Shown here in pieces: positions 1-8,792 of a DNA stretch of 64,000 nucleotides. The DNA is taken from NCBI RefSeq assembly GCF_003635115.1, contig NZ_RBXJ01000003.1:524902-588901 (forward strand). The letters run 5' to 3'. Every line of letters starts with the position of its first letter. Within the stretch, counting starts at the first letter, position 1. The translations under genes and the position numbers were made by a program. Below the pieces are notes generated by a model. The model ran no database searches. It was not told where the DNA came from and saw only the letters and a list, made by a program, of their open reading frames with translations. Origin of the DNA: Microbacterium sp. AG1240 (GTDB taxonomy: Bacteria > Actinomycetota > Actinomycetes > Actinomycetales > Microbacteriaceae).

Positions 1-65
1 CTCCCGCCCCCTCCATTGTGCGGGACGGCACCCCCGATCGCACTATCGAGCAGGGGGGAGCGGTG

Positions 66-1835
66 CTATTCGGCGTCGTCGAGGCGCAGCTCGAGGCTGA
101 GCTGGTCGGCGTCGAGCTCGGCCAGCGCGTGCCGGAGCGCCGCCGTCGCGTGTCGGCCGTCGTGCGAGAGCTCTCCGAGGCGTGCGCGCATCACCTCGAT
201 GATGGCGAGACGCAGCTCGAGCACCTCCTGCGTGCGCGCGTCGACGTCTTCGTCGGGCGGCTGCGTCATGCGCGCACCGACGACCCGCACGATGTTCTCC
301 GGGAAGGGGTGGCCGTCGCGTCGTTGCAGCTTGCCGGCGGCCACCGCCTCGCCGGCGGCCGAGCGCAGTTCGGCGTTCAGTGCCTGCTGCTCCTCGCGCG
401 TGGGGCCCTCGGCGTTGTCGTCGGTGAGGCCGAGCATGCGCACGAGCCCCGGCAGCGTGAGCCCCTGCAGCAGGAGGCTGAGCACCGCGACGAGGAACGC
501 CACGAAGATCAGCAGCGGTCGTTCGACCGTGTCGCGGGGGAGGGTCTGGGCGGCGGCGAGCGTGACCACGCCGCGCATTCCGGCCCAGACGATGACCGAA
601 CCGTGCCGCCAGTTGAGCGGCGTATCGCGGTAGTAGTCGAGGTCGGCGACGAGCCGCCGCAGGCGCGAGCGCCCCATCTCGATGCGACGACGCGCGTGTG
701 CCATGTCGAACCGACGTGTCGGTCGACCGCCGCCGCGGCGCGGGGGCTCGACGTCGGTCGGGCCGGCGTCGAGCCTGGCCTCGAACTGGTCGAGGCGGTC
801 GTCCATGGCCTCGACGCGTTCGCGGGTGCGCCCGTGATGCCTCCGCCTCCGCCCCTGAAGCCAGACGAGCATCGCGACGTAGGCGCTCCGAACGATGAGC
901 ACGATGGCGAGAGCCGCGAGGGCCAGCCACGCACCCTGCCAGAGGCCCTGGTCGCGCTCGAGGTTGCGCTGCACGATCTCCTTCAGTTCGAGACCCATCA
1001 CGAGGAACACCGCGCCCTCGAGCAGCAGCTCGACCGTTCGCCAGTTGAGGCGGTCGGAGATGCGCTCGTCGGGGGTGAACCAGCGCGCCGCGCCCTGTCC
1101 GGTGACGATGCCCGCGACCACGGCCGCCACCAGCCCCGATCCGCCCAGGTGCTCCGACGGCAGGTAGGCGATGAAGGGGATCGTGAAACTGAGAGCCGTG
1201 TTCGCCGCGGAGTGCGCGACCCACGCCCGCACGCGCAGGTTCACCCAGCCCACGACCGCGCCGACGAGCACGGCCACGATCACGGCCTGGCCGAAGGCGA
1301 AGACGGTGTCGCCCACGGCGAATCCGCCCGCCACCGCCGCGATCGCGGTGCGCAGCAGCACGAGGGCCGTGGCGTCGTTGAGGAGGCTCTCGCCCTCGAG
1401 CAGCGTGACGACCCGGGTGGAGATGCCGAGCCGTTTCGCGATCGAGGTGGCCACGGCATCGGTGGGGCTCAGGATGGCGCCGAGGGCGATGCCCAGAGCG
1501 ATGCCGAGGCCCGGGATCAACCAGGCGAAGAACAGGCCGAGCACGATCGAACTGACCACCACGAGCAGCACCGAGAGCCCGGCGATCGGTCCGAAGTCGC
1601 GGCGGAACTCGATGGCCGGCAGCTGTACCGCGGCCGAGTACAGCAGTGGCGGCAGCACGACGACCAGGATGAGCTCGGGGTCGATCTCGAGCGCCGGCAC
1701 GAACGGCAGCAGGCTGACGCCCAGGCCCAGCGCCATGAGGATCAGCGGGCCGGCGAGGTTGAAGCGCGGGCCGAACGCGGTCGCGAGGCAGATCACGACG
1801 ACCGCGCCCACGAAGATGAGGAGGGGGTCGAGCAC
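66..1835 (-). CDS. Na+/H+ antiporter, CPA1 family
   Basis: A 589-residue polytopic membrane protein expected to exchange Na+ (or K+) for H+ across the cytoplasmic membrane. The first ~320 residues are a run of hydrophobic helices with SPTDAVA at about 123-129 and GESLLND at about 148-154, the ion-binding region typical of CPA1 exchangers. A further hydrophobic stretch with GMRGVVTLA follows a charged segment (about 330-410), and the last ~120 residues are hydrophilic and probably cytoplasmic. The start is GTG at 1835, six bases after a TATGCT hexamer, so the mRNA may be leaderless. The gene stands alone; the next gene upstream is separated by about 70 bp. Family assignment is firm, ion preference is not readable. 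Confidence 0.9.
   Translation of the reverse strand: MLDPLLIFVGAVVVICLATAFGPRFNLAGPLILMALGLGVSLLPFVPALEIDPELILVVVLPPLLYSAAVQLPAIEFRRDFGPIAGLSVLLVVVSSIVLGLFFAWLIPGLGIALGIALGAILSPTDAVATSIAKRLGISTRVVTLLEGESLLNDATALVLLRTAIAAVAGGFAVGDTVFAFGQAVIVAVLVGAVVGWVNLRVRAWVAHSAANTALSFTIPFIAYLPSEHLGGSGLVAAVVAGIVTGQGAARWFTPDERISDRLNWRTVELLLEGAVFLVMGLELKEIVQRNLERDQGLWQGAWLALAALAIVLIVRSAYVAMLVWLQGRRRRHHGRTRERVEAMDDRLDQFEARLDAGPTDVEPPRRGGGRPTRRFDMAHARRRIEMGRSRLRRLVADLDYYRDTPLNWRHGSVIVWAGMRGVVTLAAAQTLPRDTVERPLLIFVAFLVAVLSLLLQGLTLPGLVRMLGLTDDNAEGPTREEQQALNAELRSAAGEAVAAGKLQRRDGHPFPENIVRVVGARMTQPPDEDVDARTQEVLELRLAIIEVMRARLGELSHDGRHATAALRHALAELDADQLSLELRLDDAE
842..847 (-). other. internal hexamer, not annotated as functional
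   Basis: This stretch lies inside the antiporter gene and carries no supported signal. It is listed only to say that the leaderless promoter hexamer of this gene is at 1842-1847, which has its own entry. Confidence 0.05.
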
Positions 1836-1841
1836 GACACG

Positions 1842-1847
1842 AGCATA
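1842..1847 (-). promoter_or_regulatory. -10 hexamer, leaderless antiporter transcript
   Basis: TATGCT on the minus strand is followed by exactly six bases and the GTG start of the antiporter. This is the geometry of a leaderless mRNA. No convincing -35 was identified. Confidence 0.5.
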
Positions 1848-1907
1848 GGACCCGCACGAGCGCGGTGTTGCGACGCCGGGGTGGCGGGGGATGCGGCGGG
1901 CCGGCCG

Positions 1908-3644
1908 CTAGGCGCCGAACGCCCGGGCGAGCGTCACGAGCAGCGCGGGCCAGCTACGGCGGGCGCGGAAGCGCGCGAGTCCTTCGCTCACCGCCGTGCC
2001 GGTGCGCGCGGTCACGAACCACGGTGGCTTCGGCAGCACGGTGAAGACGCCCTTGCGCTGGGCGAGCGCCCCGATAGACCGCGGGAACGGCCGGAAGGGT
2101 CCGCGCAGCACCGACCGCTCCACGCGGTCGAGCAGCAGCGCGTTGTGCACGACGCCGAGGCCGCTGCCGACGTCGCGCAGCGACCCGCCCGGGAAGGCGC
2201 CCCAGCTCAGCTGCGGCACGGTGAACGACACTCCCGTCCACGCATTGATGGCGATGCCGCCGTACCGCAGCGACGCGATCGCCCGATCGAAACCCGCCCC
2301 GAGCGATGCCTCGGTCGCGGGGTCGATCAGCACGTTCGCGCCGAGGGTGCCGGTGAGACGCTCGTTCGCGTGCGCCACGGCCGCTTCGACGAAGCGCTGC
2401 CCCGTGCCGGCGAGCGAGACCACGCCGAGCACGGGGGCGAAATACTCGGTGGTCTCCAGGGCGGTCGGGTCATCGCCCGCATCCAGTTCCACCAGCATCC
2501 GCGACCCGTCTGCGTCGCGCCGTGCGGTCGGGTAGTCGGATGCCGCCGACCGCACCTTCTCGTCGCTGCGCGGGTACCAGACCGGCCGCGCCGGCGCGGC
2601 GTCGTAGGCGGCGCGGAGCGCGTCGAGGAAGGCCTCTCGCTGCGGCCACTCGGAGCTCACGATGACGACCTGTGCGGCGATGCAGTTGTGCCCGCTGTTC
2701 TGCAGCCGCATGGTCGCGATGTGCTCGGCCTGGAAACGCAGGTCGGCGTCGCTCCAGCGGCCCGGCACGACGATGACCGGCGCGACCCCGCCGAGCTCCG
2801 CGGTGATGGGCGTCGTCAGCCCCGGATCGTCCGCCTCCCGTCGACGGGCCGCCTCGTCGCCGGTGCCCCACACGATCGCGTCGAACGTGGCCGCCGACCC
2901 CGTGATGTGCACGTGCGAGAAGGCCGGATGCTGCGTGAGGTAGGCACCCACGTCTCCGCCGCCGCGGACGATGCGCAGGAACCCCGGCTCGATGAGCGGC
3001 GCGAGGGCACGCTCGAACACGGGCACGAGGGCGTCCTGCGTCGGATTGACCTTCAGCAGCGATACCCGGTTCGCCGACAGCAACTCGTACAGCACGTCGA
3101 GCACCGGGATCGACGTGACGTTGCCCGCGCCCAGCACGAGACCGACCCCGCCGGATGCGTCGGGGTGCAGCTGGGCGAGGCCCGCGGCATCCCGGGCCTC
3201 GGCTCGCGTGGTTCCGGGTTCGAGCCAGACGTCGCCGCGGAACCCCGAGAGCAGCAGTCGGTCGATCGGCTGCGCGGGCAGCACGCGCGCGCGAAGCCCG
3301 CCACCCGGGGCGTCGTCGAGGCGCACCCCGTCGAGAGGAGTGCGGCCGGCGGCGAGCTTGTCGAGCGTCGCGCGGGCGGCTTCGAGCGCGCCGAGGGTGG
3401 CGTACGGGCCGGTGAGCCATTCCTCGCCGCGGAGCGGATGCTGCCGACCGAGCTGCTTCGACGTCGCGGCGACGTCGGCCCACTCGCCGGCGACCGCGCC
3501 GACGGTCTCGTGCAGACGGCCGAGCAGCCGCGCGCGCTGCTCGACGGTCAGCACGGTCCACAGTCGGGCACCCGTCTCGAGCGCGGCGATGTCGGCGTCG
3601 ATCCGAGCGGCGTCGGGGACGCTCTGCGCTGTCGGTTCCGCCAT
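1908..3644 (-). CDS. aldehyde dehydrogenase family protein
   Basis: A 578-residue NAD(P)-dependent aldehyde dehydrogenase superfamily protein. Visible landmarks are the Rossmann-region GAGNV (about 172-176), Lys at about 198 in LLKVNP, TGSAATF (about 248-254), the general-base Glu in ELGG (about 283) and the catalytic Cys in SGHNCIAA (about 321). It is longer than the usual ~490 residues because of an N-terminal helical region and insertions, so its substrate cannot be inferred. The open frame extends upstream, but that extension overlaps the mycoredoxin-like gene; ATG at 3644 is preferred because it leaves a 31-bp gap. It may be cotranscribed with that upstream thiol protein. Confidence 0.85.
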   Translation of the reverse strand: MAEPTAQSVPDAARIDADIAALETGARLWTVLTVEQRARLLGRLHETVGAVAGEWADVAATSKQLGRQHPLRGEEWLTGPYATLGALEAARATLDKLAAGRTPLDGVRLDDAPGGGLRARVLPAQPIDRLLLSGFRGDVWLEPGTTRAEARDAAGLAQLHPDASGGVGLVLGAGNVTSIPVLDVLYELLSANRVSLLKVNPTQDALVPVFERALAPLIEPGFLRIVRGGGDVGAYLTQHPAFSHVHITGSAATFDAIVWGTGDEAARRREADDPGLTTPITAELGGVAPVIVVPGRWSDADLRFQAEHIATMRLQNSGHNCIAAQVVIVSSEWPQREAFLDALRAAYDAAPARPVWYPRSDEKVRSAASDYPTARRDADGSRMLVELDAGDDPTALETTEYFAPVLGVVSLAGTGQRFVEAAVAHANERLTGTLGANVLIDPATEASLGAGFDRAIASLRYGGIAINAWTGVSFTVPQLSWGAFPGGSLRDVGSGLGVVHNALLLDRVERSVLRGPFRPFPRSIGALAQRKGVFTVLPKPPWFVTARTGTAVSEGLARFRARRSWPALLVTLARAFGA

Positions 3645-3675
3645 CACGCGCTCCGGGTGGCTCGGGCGGGGAGTC

Positions 3676-3933
3676 TCAGATGAGGGAGAGCTCGCGGAGC
3701 TTGGCCTCGACGTCGGCGTTCGACGGCTCGACATGGTGCGTCGAGTCGGGGTAGACCACGACGGGGATCTGCGTGCGGCCCGAGATCTCGCGGGCGACGT
3801 CGGCGGCGGCGGGGTCGGCCTCGAGGTCGACGTACTCGTACGAGATGCCGAGCTCGTCGAGCTGCTTCTTCGTGCGGCGGCAGTCGATGCACCACTGGGC
3901 GCCGAACATCTTCACGGGAGTATCCGAAGTCAT
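3676..3933 (-). CDS. glutaredoxin-like / mycoredoxin-like protein
   Basis: An 85-residue thioredoxin-fold protein with the redox motif WCIDC near the N terminus, a cis-proline segment QIPVVV and an overall size typical of glutaredoxins and actinobacterial mycoredoxins. Actinobacteria use mycothiol instead of glutathione, so reduction of mycothiol mixed disulfides is the likely role (family knowledge, not shown here). The CIDC centre differs from the CGYC of classical mycoredoxin 1, so the partner is uncertain. ATG 3933 is preceded by TAGCCT and six bases, suggesting a leaderless transcript. The aldehyde dehydrogenase gene follows after 31 bp. Confidence 0.85.
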   Translation of the reverse strand: MTSDTPVKMFGAQWCIDCRRTKKQLDELGISYEYVDLEADPAAADVAREISGRTQIPVVVYPDSTHHVEPSNADVEAKLRELSLI

Positions 3934-3939
3934 CGCTCC

Positions 3940-3945
3940 AGGCTA
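3940..3945 (-). promoter_or_regulatory. -10 hexamer, leaderless mycoredoxin-like gene
   Basis: TAGCCT on the minus strand lies six bases before the ATG at 3933. The same spacing and consensus recur at several other genes in the window. Confidence 0.5.
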
Positions 3946-3976
3946 GCCGGGTTGGGTGCCCGCCGGGCGGTCGGTC

Positions 3977-4540
3977 TCAGCCGAGGAACGCGCTCGGGTC
4001 GAACTCGTCGATCGGGATGACGCGGATCCGCGGCAGCGGGGCGTCGAACACCCGGGCGTCGTACTCGAGGTCGAACTTCTCCAACCCCGGGATGGAGGCG
4101 AATCCGGCGTTCCGGAACTCGGAGAATGCGGCGATGCCGACGCGGCGCGGAGAGCCGATGAGGTCGGACAGGTCGTGGAGGAAGTCGCCGTCGTGGCTCA
4201 CCAGCATCACGTCGGCGTCGCGGTCGCGCATCGCCTGGAGCGTGCGCTGGATGGCGATGTCGACGATCTTCTCGTCGGGTCCGCCCGACAGCGGCACGAC
4301 GACGTAGTCCATCGCCTTCAACGCCTGCACGAACGGCATCGGGATTCCGGCGGAGGCATTGAGGAAGAACACGCCCTGCGCGGGCTGCGCCCAGACGCGC
4401 TCCGAGAAGGTGACGAGGCGGTCCCACCGGGGCCGCTCGTCGGGCTGCGGCCGCCGGCCGAGAATCGAGGCGCCCAGGGTGGCATCGATGTTCTCGCCGT
4501 CCACGAGCACCCAGGTCGTCCGCGAATCCGTATCTGGCAC
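3977..4540 (-). CDS. NYN domain protein (PIN-like ribonuclease fold)
   Basis: A 187-residue NYN (LabA/DUF88-like) protein. The conserved acidic residues of the PIN-like active site are visible: VDGENID near residue 13, DEKIVDIAI in the middle and VSHDGDFLHDL further on, followed by the typical serine/arginine segment. The family comprises metal-dependent RNases involved in RNA processing or decay; the substrate is unknown. The start is GTG at 4540, preceded by a strong GAAAGGGGA ribosome-binding site about seven bases upstream. A possible TAGGAT -10 hexamer lies further upstream. The gene is monocistronic as far as can be seen. Confidence 0.85.
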   Translation of the reverse strand: MPDTDSRTTWVLVDGENIDATLGASILGRRPQPDERPRWDRLVTFSERVWAQPAQGVFFLNASAGIPMPFVQALKAMDYVVVPLSGGPDEKIVDIAIQRTLQAMRDRDADVMLVSHDGDFLHDLSDLIGSPRRVGIAAFSEFRNAGFASIPGLEKFDLEYDARVFDAPLPRIRVIPIDEFDPSAFLG

Positions 4541-4741
4541 TGCGTCCCCTTTCGTGGGAGTTCCAGCCGCATCCTATGCGCGCCGATCCCGCCCCGGCGA
4601 TTCGCGTCGCGCACGCCGGCCGAACCGCGGGTATTCGGCCGGGCCGCGGGCTTTGCGCGCGGGGAAGCCCGCGTGCGAGCCGATCACCCGCGTCTGGGGA
4701 GGGCGCAGCCCTGGAGGCCCGCGGAAGGGGCGACGGCGGCG

Positions 4742-5869
4742 TCAGAGGGCGAGCTCGTCGGCCAGAGGAGTCTGCGACTCCTCCGCCTTCGCGCCGCGCT
4801 GCTTGCGGGGTGCGTAGACCACGAGCGCGTGGAAGAGGAACCGCACGACGAACGCGGCGATGAGCGTGAGGGCGGCGGCCAGAACGCTCGGGATGTGCGT
4901 GCGCTCGACGAGAACCCACAGCACCGGGATGCGGATGATCGCCTCGATCCCGTTGAACGTGAACGACTTGAGGAAGCGATGCCGCATGAGCCCCGAGTCC
5001 TGGCGCATGTCGGCGAAGACGAGGTACTCGAGCAGCAGGAAGTTTCCGATGATCGTCACAATGCTCGCGAAGATCGAGGCCCAGATGTACTCCATGCCGA
5101 AGCCGATGAGGGCCCACATGATGCCGAGGTTCGCCAGAGCGCCGACGCCGCCGACGAGCGCGAAGGCCGACATGCGTCCGAAGCGCAGCATCGTCAGCTG
5201 CGTGAGGAAGCGGATGCCCTGCGTGAACGACGCCTTCGACTCGCCCGCGTAGCGCTCGGCGAAGTCGAAGGGCACCTCGGCGACGCGCATCTGCTTGCGC
5301 GCGAGGATCTCGAGAAGGATCTTGAACCCGCGCGGGCGCAGCGAGTCGACGTCGATGGCCGTGCGGTTCACGAGGAAGAAACCGGTCATCGGGTCGGAGC
5401 AGCCGTGCAGCTTGCGGGGGAACATGGCCTTGGTCAGCAGTGTCGACGCGCGGGAGACCCCGGTGCGCACCGCGTTGGCGAGTCCGTCCGACGTGCCGCC
5501 GGCGGTGTACCGCGAGGCGACGACGACGTCGGTGTCACCGCGCTGGGCGCGGGCGAGCATGTCGGGGATGACCTCGGGCGGATGCTGCAGATCGCCGTCC
5601 ATGACGAGGCACCACTCCGACGTGGACGCCTGGATGCCCTCGACCACGGCGCCGCCGAGGCCGCCGGTGGGGTGGTCGCGATGGATCAGGCGCACCGGGG
5701 TGTCGGTCTTCGCCGCGGCCTCGCGAATGATGTCGGGGGTGCTGTCGGTGGAGTCGTCGACGAACACCACCTCGAACGCGGTGCCGGTCAGAGCTGCGTC
5801 GAGGCGTCGGAGAAGCTCCCGAACGTTCGGCCCCTCGTTGAAGGTGGGGACGATGACGGACACATCCAT
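4742..5869 (-). CDS. GT2 glycosyltransferase fused to GtrA membrane domain
   Basis: A 375-residue protein with an N-terminal GT-A glycosyltransferase of the dolichol/polyprenyl-phosphate mannosyltransferase type: VSVIVPTFNEGPN at the start, VFVDDSTD, and MDGDLQHPPE carrying the metal-binding aspartates. The C-terminal ~150 residues form four hydrophobic helices typical of the GtrA family, which helps move or use lipid-linked sugars. It probably loads a sugar onto polyprenyl phosphate for surface polysaccharide or protein glycosylation. ATG 5869 is preferred over the TTG at 5896 because GAGAG lies about seven bases upstream. The PgaB-like deacetylase gene lies upstream on the same strand, 114 bp away. 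Confidence 0.85.
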   Translation of the reverse strand: MDVSVIVPTFNEGPNVRELLRRLDAALTGTAFEVVFVDDSTDSTPDIIREAAAKTDTPVRLIHRDHPTGGLGGAVVEGIQASTSEWCLVMDGDLQHPPEVIPDMLARAQRGDTDVVVASRYTAGGTSDGLANAVRTGVSRASTLLTKAMFPRKLHGCSDPMTGFFLVNRTAIDVDSLRPRGFKILLEILARKQMRVAEVPFDFAERYAGESKASFTQGIRFLTQLTMLRFGRMSAFALVGGVGALANLGIMWALIGFGMEYIWASIFASIVTIIGNFLLLEYLVFADMRQDSGLMRHRFLKSFTFNGIEAIIRIPVLWVLVERTHIPSVLAAALTLIAAFVVRFLFHALVVYAPRKQRGAKAEESQTPLADELAL

Positions 5870-5983
5870 AAAGGACTCTCGATCTGCTGGTTCCAAGGAC
5901 GTTTCAGCCTAACGGGGGTTCCTGAGACGCGGCTATGGGCGCCCACAGGCGGGAAAAGGGCGTCTTTCCGCGGGAGAGGGCGA

Positions 5984-7141
5984 TCAGCCGATGAGACCGA
6001 CCAGATCGTCGACGGTCATTCCGTAGTTGATGCGGATGCACGGGAGGGCGAGTTTATCGGTGCCGATCCGCACATATCCCTGCTCGATCGTGCGACCCAT
6101 CTCGAATCCGGCCTGGGCGACACCCCGCTTGGTGGTGTCGTTGTAGTGCCCGAACGGGTAGGCGACGACCTCCTTCACGCCGAGCACCTGGGCCGACTGC
6201 TCGAGGTCGGCGGCGATCTGGTCGGCGGTCCAATTGACCATCCGGCCCTTGCCGTTCTCACCGGCCTCGTGCATGTCCTGGGTGTGGGAGCGCTGCAGCA
6301 CGTAGGGGTTGGGCGGTCCTTCGGTGCGCCACTTCGTGATGACGAACGACGTCGTCATCACCTTGTACTTCTCCACGACGGGAGCGGCGAGGTCGAGCCA
6401 CGTCTGGTGCGCGTCGTCGTCGGTCACGATCACCGAATGCTCGGGCAGGAAGAGCGCGCCGTCGATGAACGCGCTCAGTTCGTCCCAGGTCGGGAGGTAG
6501 AACCCCGACGAGGCGATGTAGGCCATCTGCGCGTCGAAGTCGCCGATGTAGGCGTAGTTCAGCTTGAGCGAGTTGTTCTCGCCCTCGGGGTTCGCGGTGA
6601 ACTGGTGGTACATGAGGATCGGGATCCCCGCGTCTTCGGCGGCGTTGACCTCCGGGGTCGTCCACGCGCCGTGCAGCGTGACCTGCCGGTCGACGCACGA
6701 GACCGCGTCGGAGCCGTTCACCCGCGCCGCCGCCGAGAGGGCCGCAGCATCCTGGTCGCTGGCGTACCAGCCCGCGAACACCTTGCCCTCCGCGCGGGGG
6801 ATCGGGAGCGCGGAGTACAACGCCCCCTGCGTCTGCAGTACGGGGTCGAGCGCGATCGCGTCGCCGGTGAACTGCACCGCACAGGCCTGCGGGTCGCTCG
6901 TCGAGGCGAGCAGCGTCTGCGCGGGGGTGAGGGGCGTCTCTTCGGGAACCGGGGTGGGCGACTCGGATGCTGCGGGCTCGGCCGTCGCCCCCGATCCCGC
7001 GGACTGGGCCAGCGCCATGGCGGTGAAGATGCCGCCGGCCGCGAGCACGATCACCGCGGCGAGCGATCCGAAGACCCACAACCGGCGCGCCCGGTAGACG
7101 GCGCGTCTCGCGCGCACCCTTTCACCGCGTGACGACGTCAT
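5984..7141 (-). CDS. exported polysaccharide deacetylase, PgaB/IcaB-like
   Basis: A 385-residue CE4-fold protein. A single membrane anchor lies near residues 20-45, followed by a Pro/Glu/Ser-rich linker, so the enzyme acts outside the membrane. Residues around 105-150 contain LPIPRAEGKVFAGWY, resembling an InlB-B (Flg_new) repeat. The catalytic domain opens with ILMYHQF and carries VTDDDA, in place of the usual TFDDG, and SHTQDMH; the two His are five residues apart, as in PgaB/IcaB-type poly-GlcNAc deacetylases. ATG 7141 has GGGGGA about six bases upstream; a longer frame would run into a repeat element. Substrate is inferred only. Confidence 0.8.
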   Translation of the reverse strand: MTSSRGERVRARRAVYRARRLWVFGSLAAVIVLAAGGIFTAMALAQSAGSGATAEPAASESPTPVPEETPLTPAQTLLASTSDPQACAVQFTGDAIALDPVLQTQGALYSALPIPRAEGKVFAGWYASDQDAAALSAAARVNGSDAVSCVDRQVTLHGAWTTPEVNAAEDAGIPILMYHQFTANPEGENNSLKLNYAYIGDFDAQMAYIASSGFYLPTWDELSAFIDGALFLPEHSVIVTDDDAHQTWLDLAAPVVEKYKVMTTSFVITKWRTEGPPNPYVLQRSHTQDMHEAGENGKGRMVNWTADQIAADLEQSAQVLGVKEVVAYPFGHYNDTTKRGVAQAGFEMGRTIEQGYVRIGTDKLALPCIRINYGMTVDDLVGLIG

Positions 7142-7224
7142 CGTTCCCCCATTTCCCGCCCGGCGATCATAACCGGGCGGGTCCGCCGACCCCGGCAGGC
7201 GTGCGGACGCGTCGGCTGCGCGTC

Positions 7225-7287
7225 GAGACACGCAGATCGGCTCGGACATCGCGCCAGGCGGCGCGTCTGGGCCGATGCGTGTTTCTC
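7225..7287. repeat. palindromic intergenic element, copy 1
   Basis: An imperfect inverted repeat: left arm GAGACACGCAGATCGGC (7225-7241), right arm GCCGATGCGTGTTTCTC (7271-7287), with the core GACATCGCGCCAGGCGG between them. The same core recurs at 39346-39408 and 53530-53595. The right end overlaps the stop codon of the minus-strand GH13 gene, so the element forms its 3' untranslated region. Confidence 0.75.
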
Positions 7288-8623
7288 AGCTGCTGAGCAC
7301 AGCCCAGCCGTGCGGCGCGAGCTCGACCTCGGCGCCCGCGATCGTCGCCGTCCCCGCCGCCACCGACGTCGCGCCGGCCGCCGGGAGCGATACCGGCTGG
7401 TCGGCCAGGTTCAGCACGGTGACGAGCGCATCGGTGCCGGTGGCGGTCCGCAGCGATACCGCGGTGTTCGTCACCTGCACCACGTCGGTCTGCGCGGTGC
7501 GCAGCCACGGGTGCCGCCGTCGCAGCGCGATCAGCTCCTGGTGCACCGCGAGCACGGCGGCCGCATCCGCCTCCGCGCCGGGCAACGTCGTCGGATCCGC
7601 CGGGGGTACCGGGGGGAACTCCGGGCGCACCGCGTCGTCACCACCGAGGCGTTGCTCCTTCACGGCGCGCAGCCCGTATTCGTCGCCGGCGTAGATCATC
7701 GGCGTGCCCGCGAGGATGCACAGCAGCGCGACGGCGTGCGGAACATGGCGCGCGTCGCCGACCGCGGAGGCGATGCGGGTGACGTCGTGGTTGCCGATGA
7801 ACGTGGTGGGCACGAACGTCTCGAGCAGCGCGTTGTTGCGCTCGATCGCGTGCGTCGTCTCGAAGAGGTTCGCGTCGGAGAGGCCGTGCCAGATCCCCTG
7901 CCACAGCTCGTACTGCGTGAGGGAGTCCATGGTCGATTGCGCGACGATGGCGGCTGCGTCGCCGTGGATGACCTCGCCGGTGATCCACACATCCGGATGC
8001 TGCGCGCGCACCCGCGGGAGCACACGCGCCCAGAACGCGGGGTCGACCGCGTAAGCGGCGTCGAGGCGCCACCCGTCCGCGCCGCGGTCGAGCCAGTGCG
8101 TCATGACGTCGACGACGAGTTGTTCGACGGCCGGCGAGGAGTGGTCGAGCACGACGAGGGCGTCGTGCCCCTCGAACACCTCCGCCGCCACGGGGGCGGA
8201 GGGCTCCCACCCGTTCCAGTCCACGCGGAACAGGTCGGCCGTCGCGGCATCCGGCCCGTTCTCGTCGAGCGCGCGGAAGGCGGGGTGCGCGCGACCGACG
8301 TGGTTGAAGACCCCGTCGAGCAGCACCCGCACGCCCTTGTCGTGCGCGGCGGCGACGAGTCGGTCGAAATCGGCGTCGTCGCCGAGACGCGGATCGATGC
8401 GGAAGTGGTCGATCGTGTCGTAGCCGTGCGTGGTCGAGGCGAACACCGGACCGAGGGCGAGACCGTTCAGCCCCAGCTCGACGATGTGGTCGAGCCACCC
8501 GCCGATGCGGTCGAGACGGTGTTGCGCCGCATCCGCCTCGTCGCCCTCCGGACGGATGGGGGCTCCGACGAAGCCGAGCGGATAGACGTGCCACCACATC
8601 GCGTGGTCGACCCAGAGTGCCAT
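7286..8623 (-). CDS. GH13 alpha-amylase family glycosidase
   Basis: A 445-residue GH13 alpha/beta-barrel enzyme acting on alpha-linked glucans or malto-oligosaccharides. The four GH13 motifs are present: DGVFNH (about 103-108), GWRLDAA with nucleophile Asp188, ITGEVIHG with acid/base Glu217, and FIGNHD with Asp280. A short C-terminal beta domain ends the chain. No signal peptide is seen, so it is probably cytoplasmic. ATG 8623 is chosen; an in-frame GTG at 8638 adds five residues and no clear ribosome-binding site separates them. It diverges from another GH13 gene across a 169-bp region with a 25-bp palindrome, suggesting joint regulation. Exact specificity is unknown. Confidence 0.88.
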   Translation of the reverse strand: MALWVDHAMWWHVYPLGFVGAPIRPEGDEADAAQHRLDRIGGWLDHIVELGLNGLALGPVFASTTHGYDTIDHFRIDPRLGDDADFDRLVAAAHDKGVRVLLDGVFNHVGRAHPAFRALDENGPDAATADLFRVDWNGWEPSAPVAAEVFEGHDALVVLDHSSPAVEQLVVDVMTHWLDRGADGWRLDAAYAVDPAFWARVLPRVRAQHPDVWITGEVIHGDAAAIVAQSTMDSLTQYELWQGIWHGLSDANLFETTHAIERNNALLETFVPTTFIGNHDVTRIASAVGDARHVPHAVALLCILAGTPMIYAGDEYGLRAVKEQRLGGDDAVRPEFPPVPPADPTTLPGAEADAAAVLAVHQELIALRRRHPWLRTAQTDVVQVTNTAVSLRTATGTDALVTVLNLADQPVSLPAAGATSVAAGTATIAGAEVELAPHGWAVLSS

Positions 8624-8661
8624 CTGGCCAGTCAACACGGTGATCGCGCCCGACCGTGCAG

Positions 8662-8686
8662 GGTTGCGCGGTCGAACCGCGCGACC
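8662..8686. promoter_or_regulatory. candidate operator between divergent GH13 genes
   Basis: An imperfect 25-bp palindrome: left arm GGTTGCGCGGT, centre CGA, right arm ACCGCGCGACC, one mismatch between arms. It lies centrally in the divergent intergenic region, as expected for a carbohydrate-responsive repressor site. No regulator gene lies next to it, so the binding protein is unknown. Confidence 0.5.
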
Positions 8687-8792
8687 TATCGGGTCGCGTC
8701 GGCACGGTCAACCTCCACCTGTTCGCGTCTCGCGCGCGGATACGATCGTGACCACCTGAATGCTGTGCTGTGCCGCCTGGGAAGGACCCTCC

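Noticed and set aside
842..847. Hexamer entry inside the antiporter gene
   Set aside because: No evidence for function there; the relevant promoter hexamer is at 1842-1847.
18..3683. Very long plus-strand open frame opposite the antiporter and aldehyde dehydrogenase genes
   Set aside because: Low-complexity Arg/Asp/His-rich translation antisense to two well-defined families; a by-product of high GC at third positions.
3956..7132. Long plus-strand frame opposite NYN, GT2 and deacetylase genes
   Set aside because: Antisense to recognisable proteins, no domain, no ribosome-binding site.
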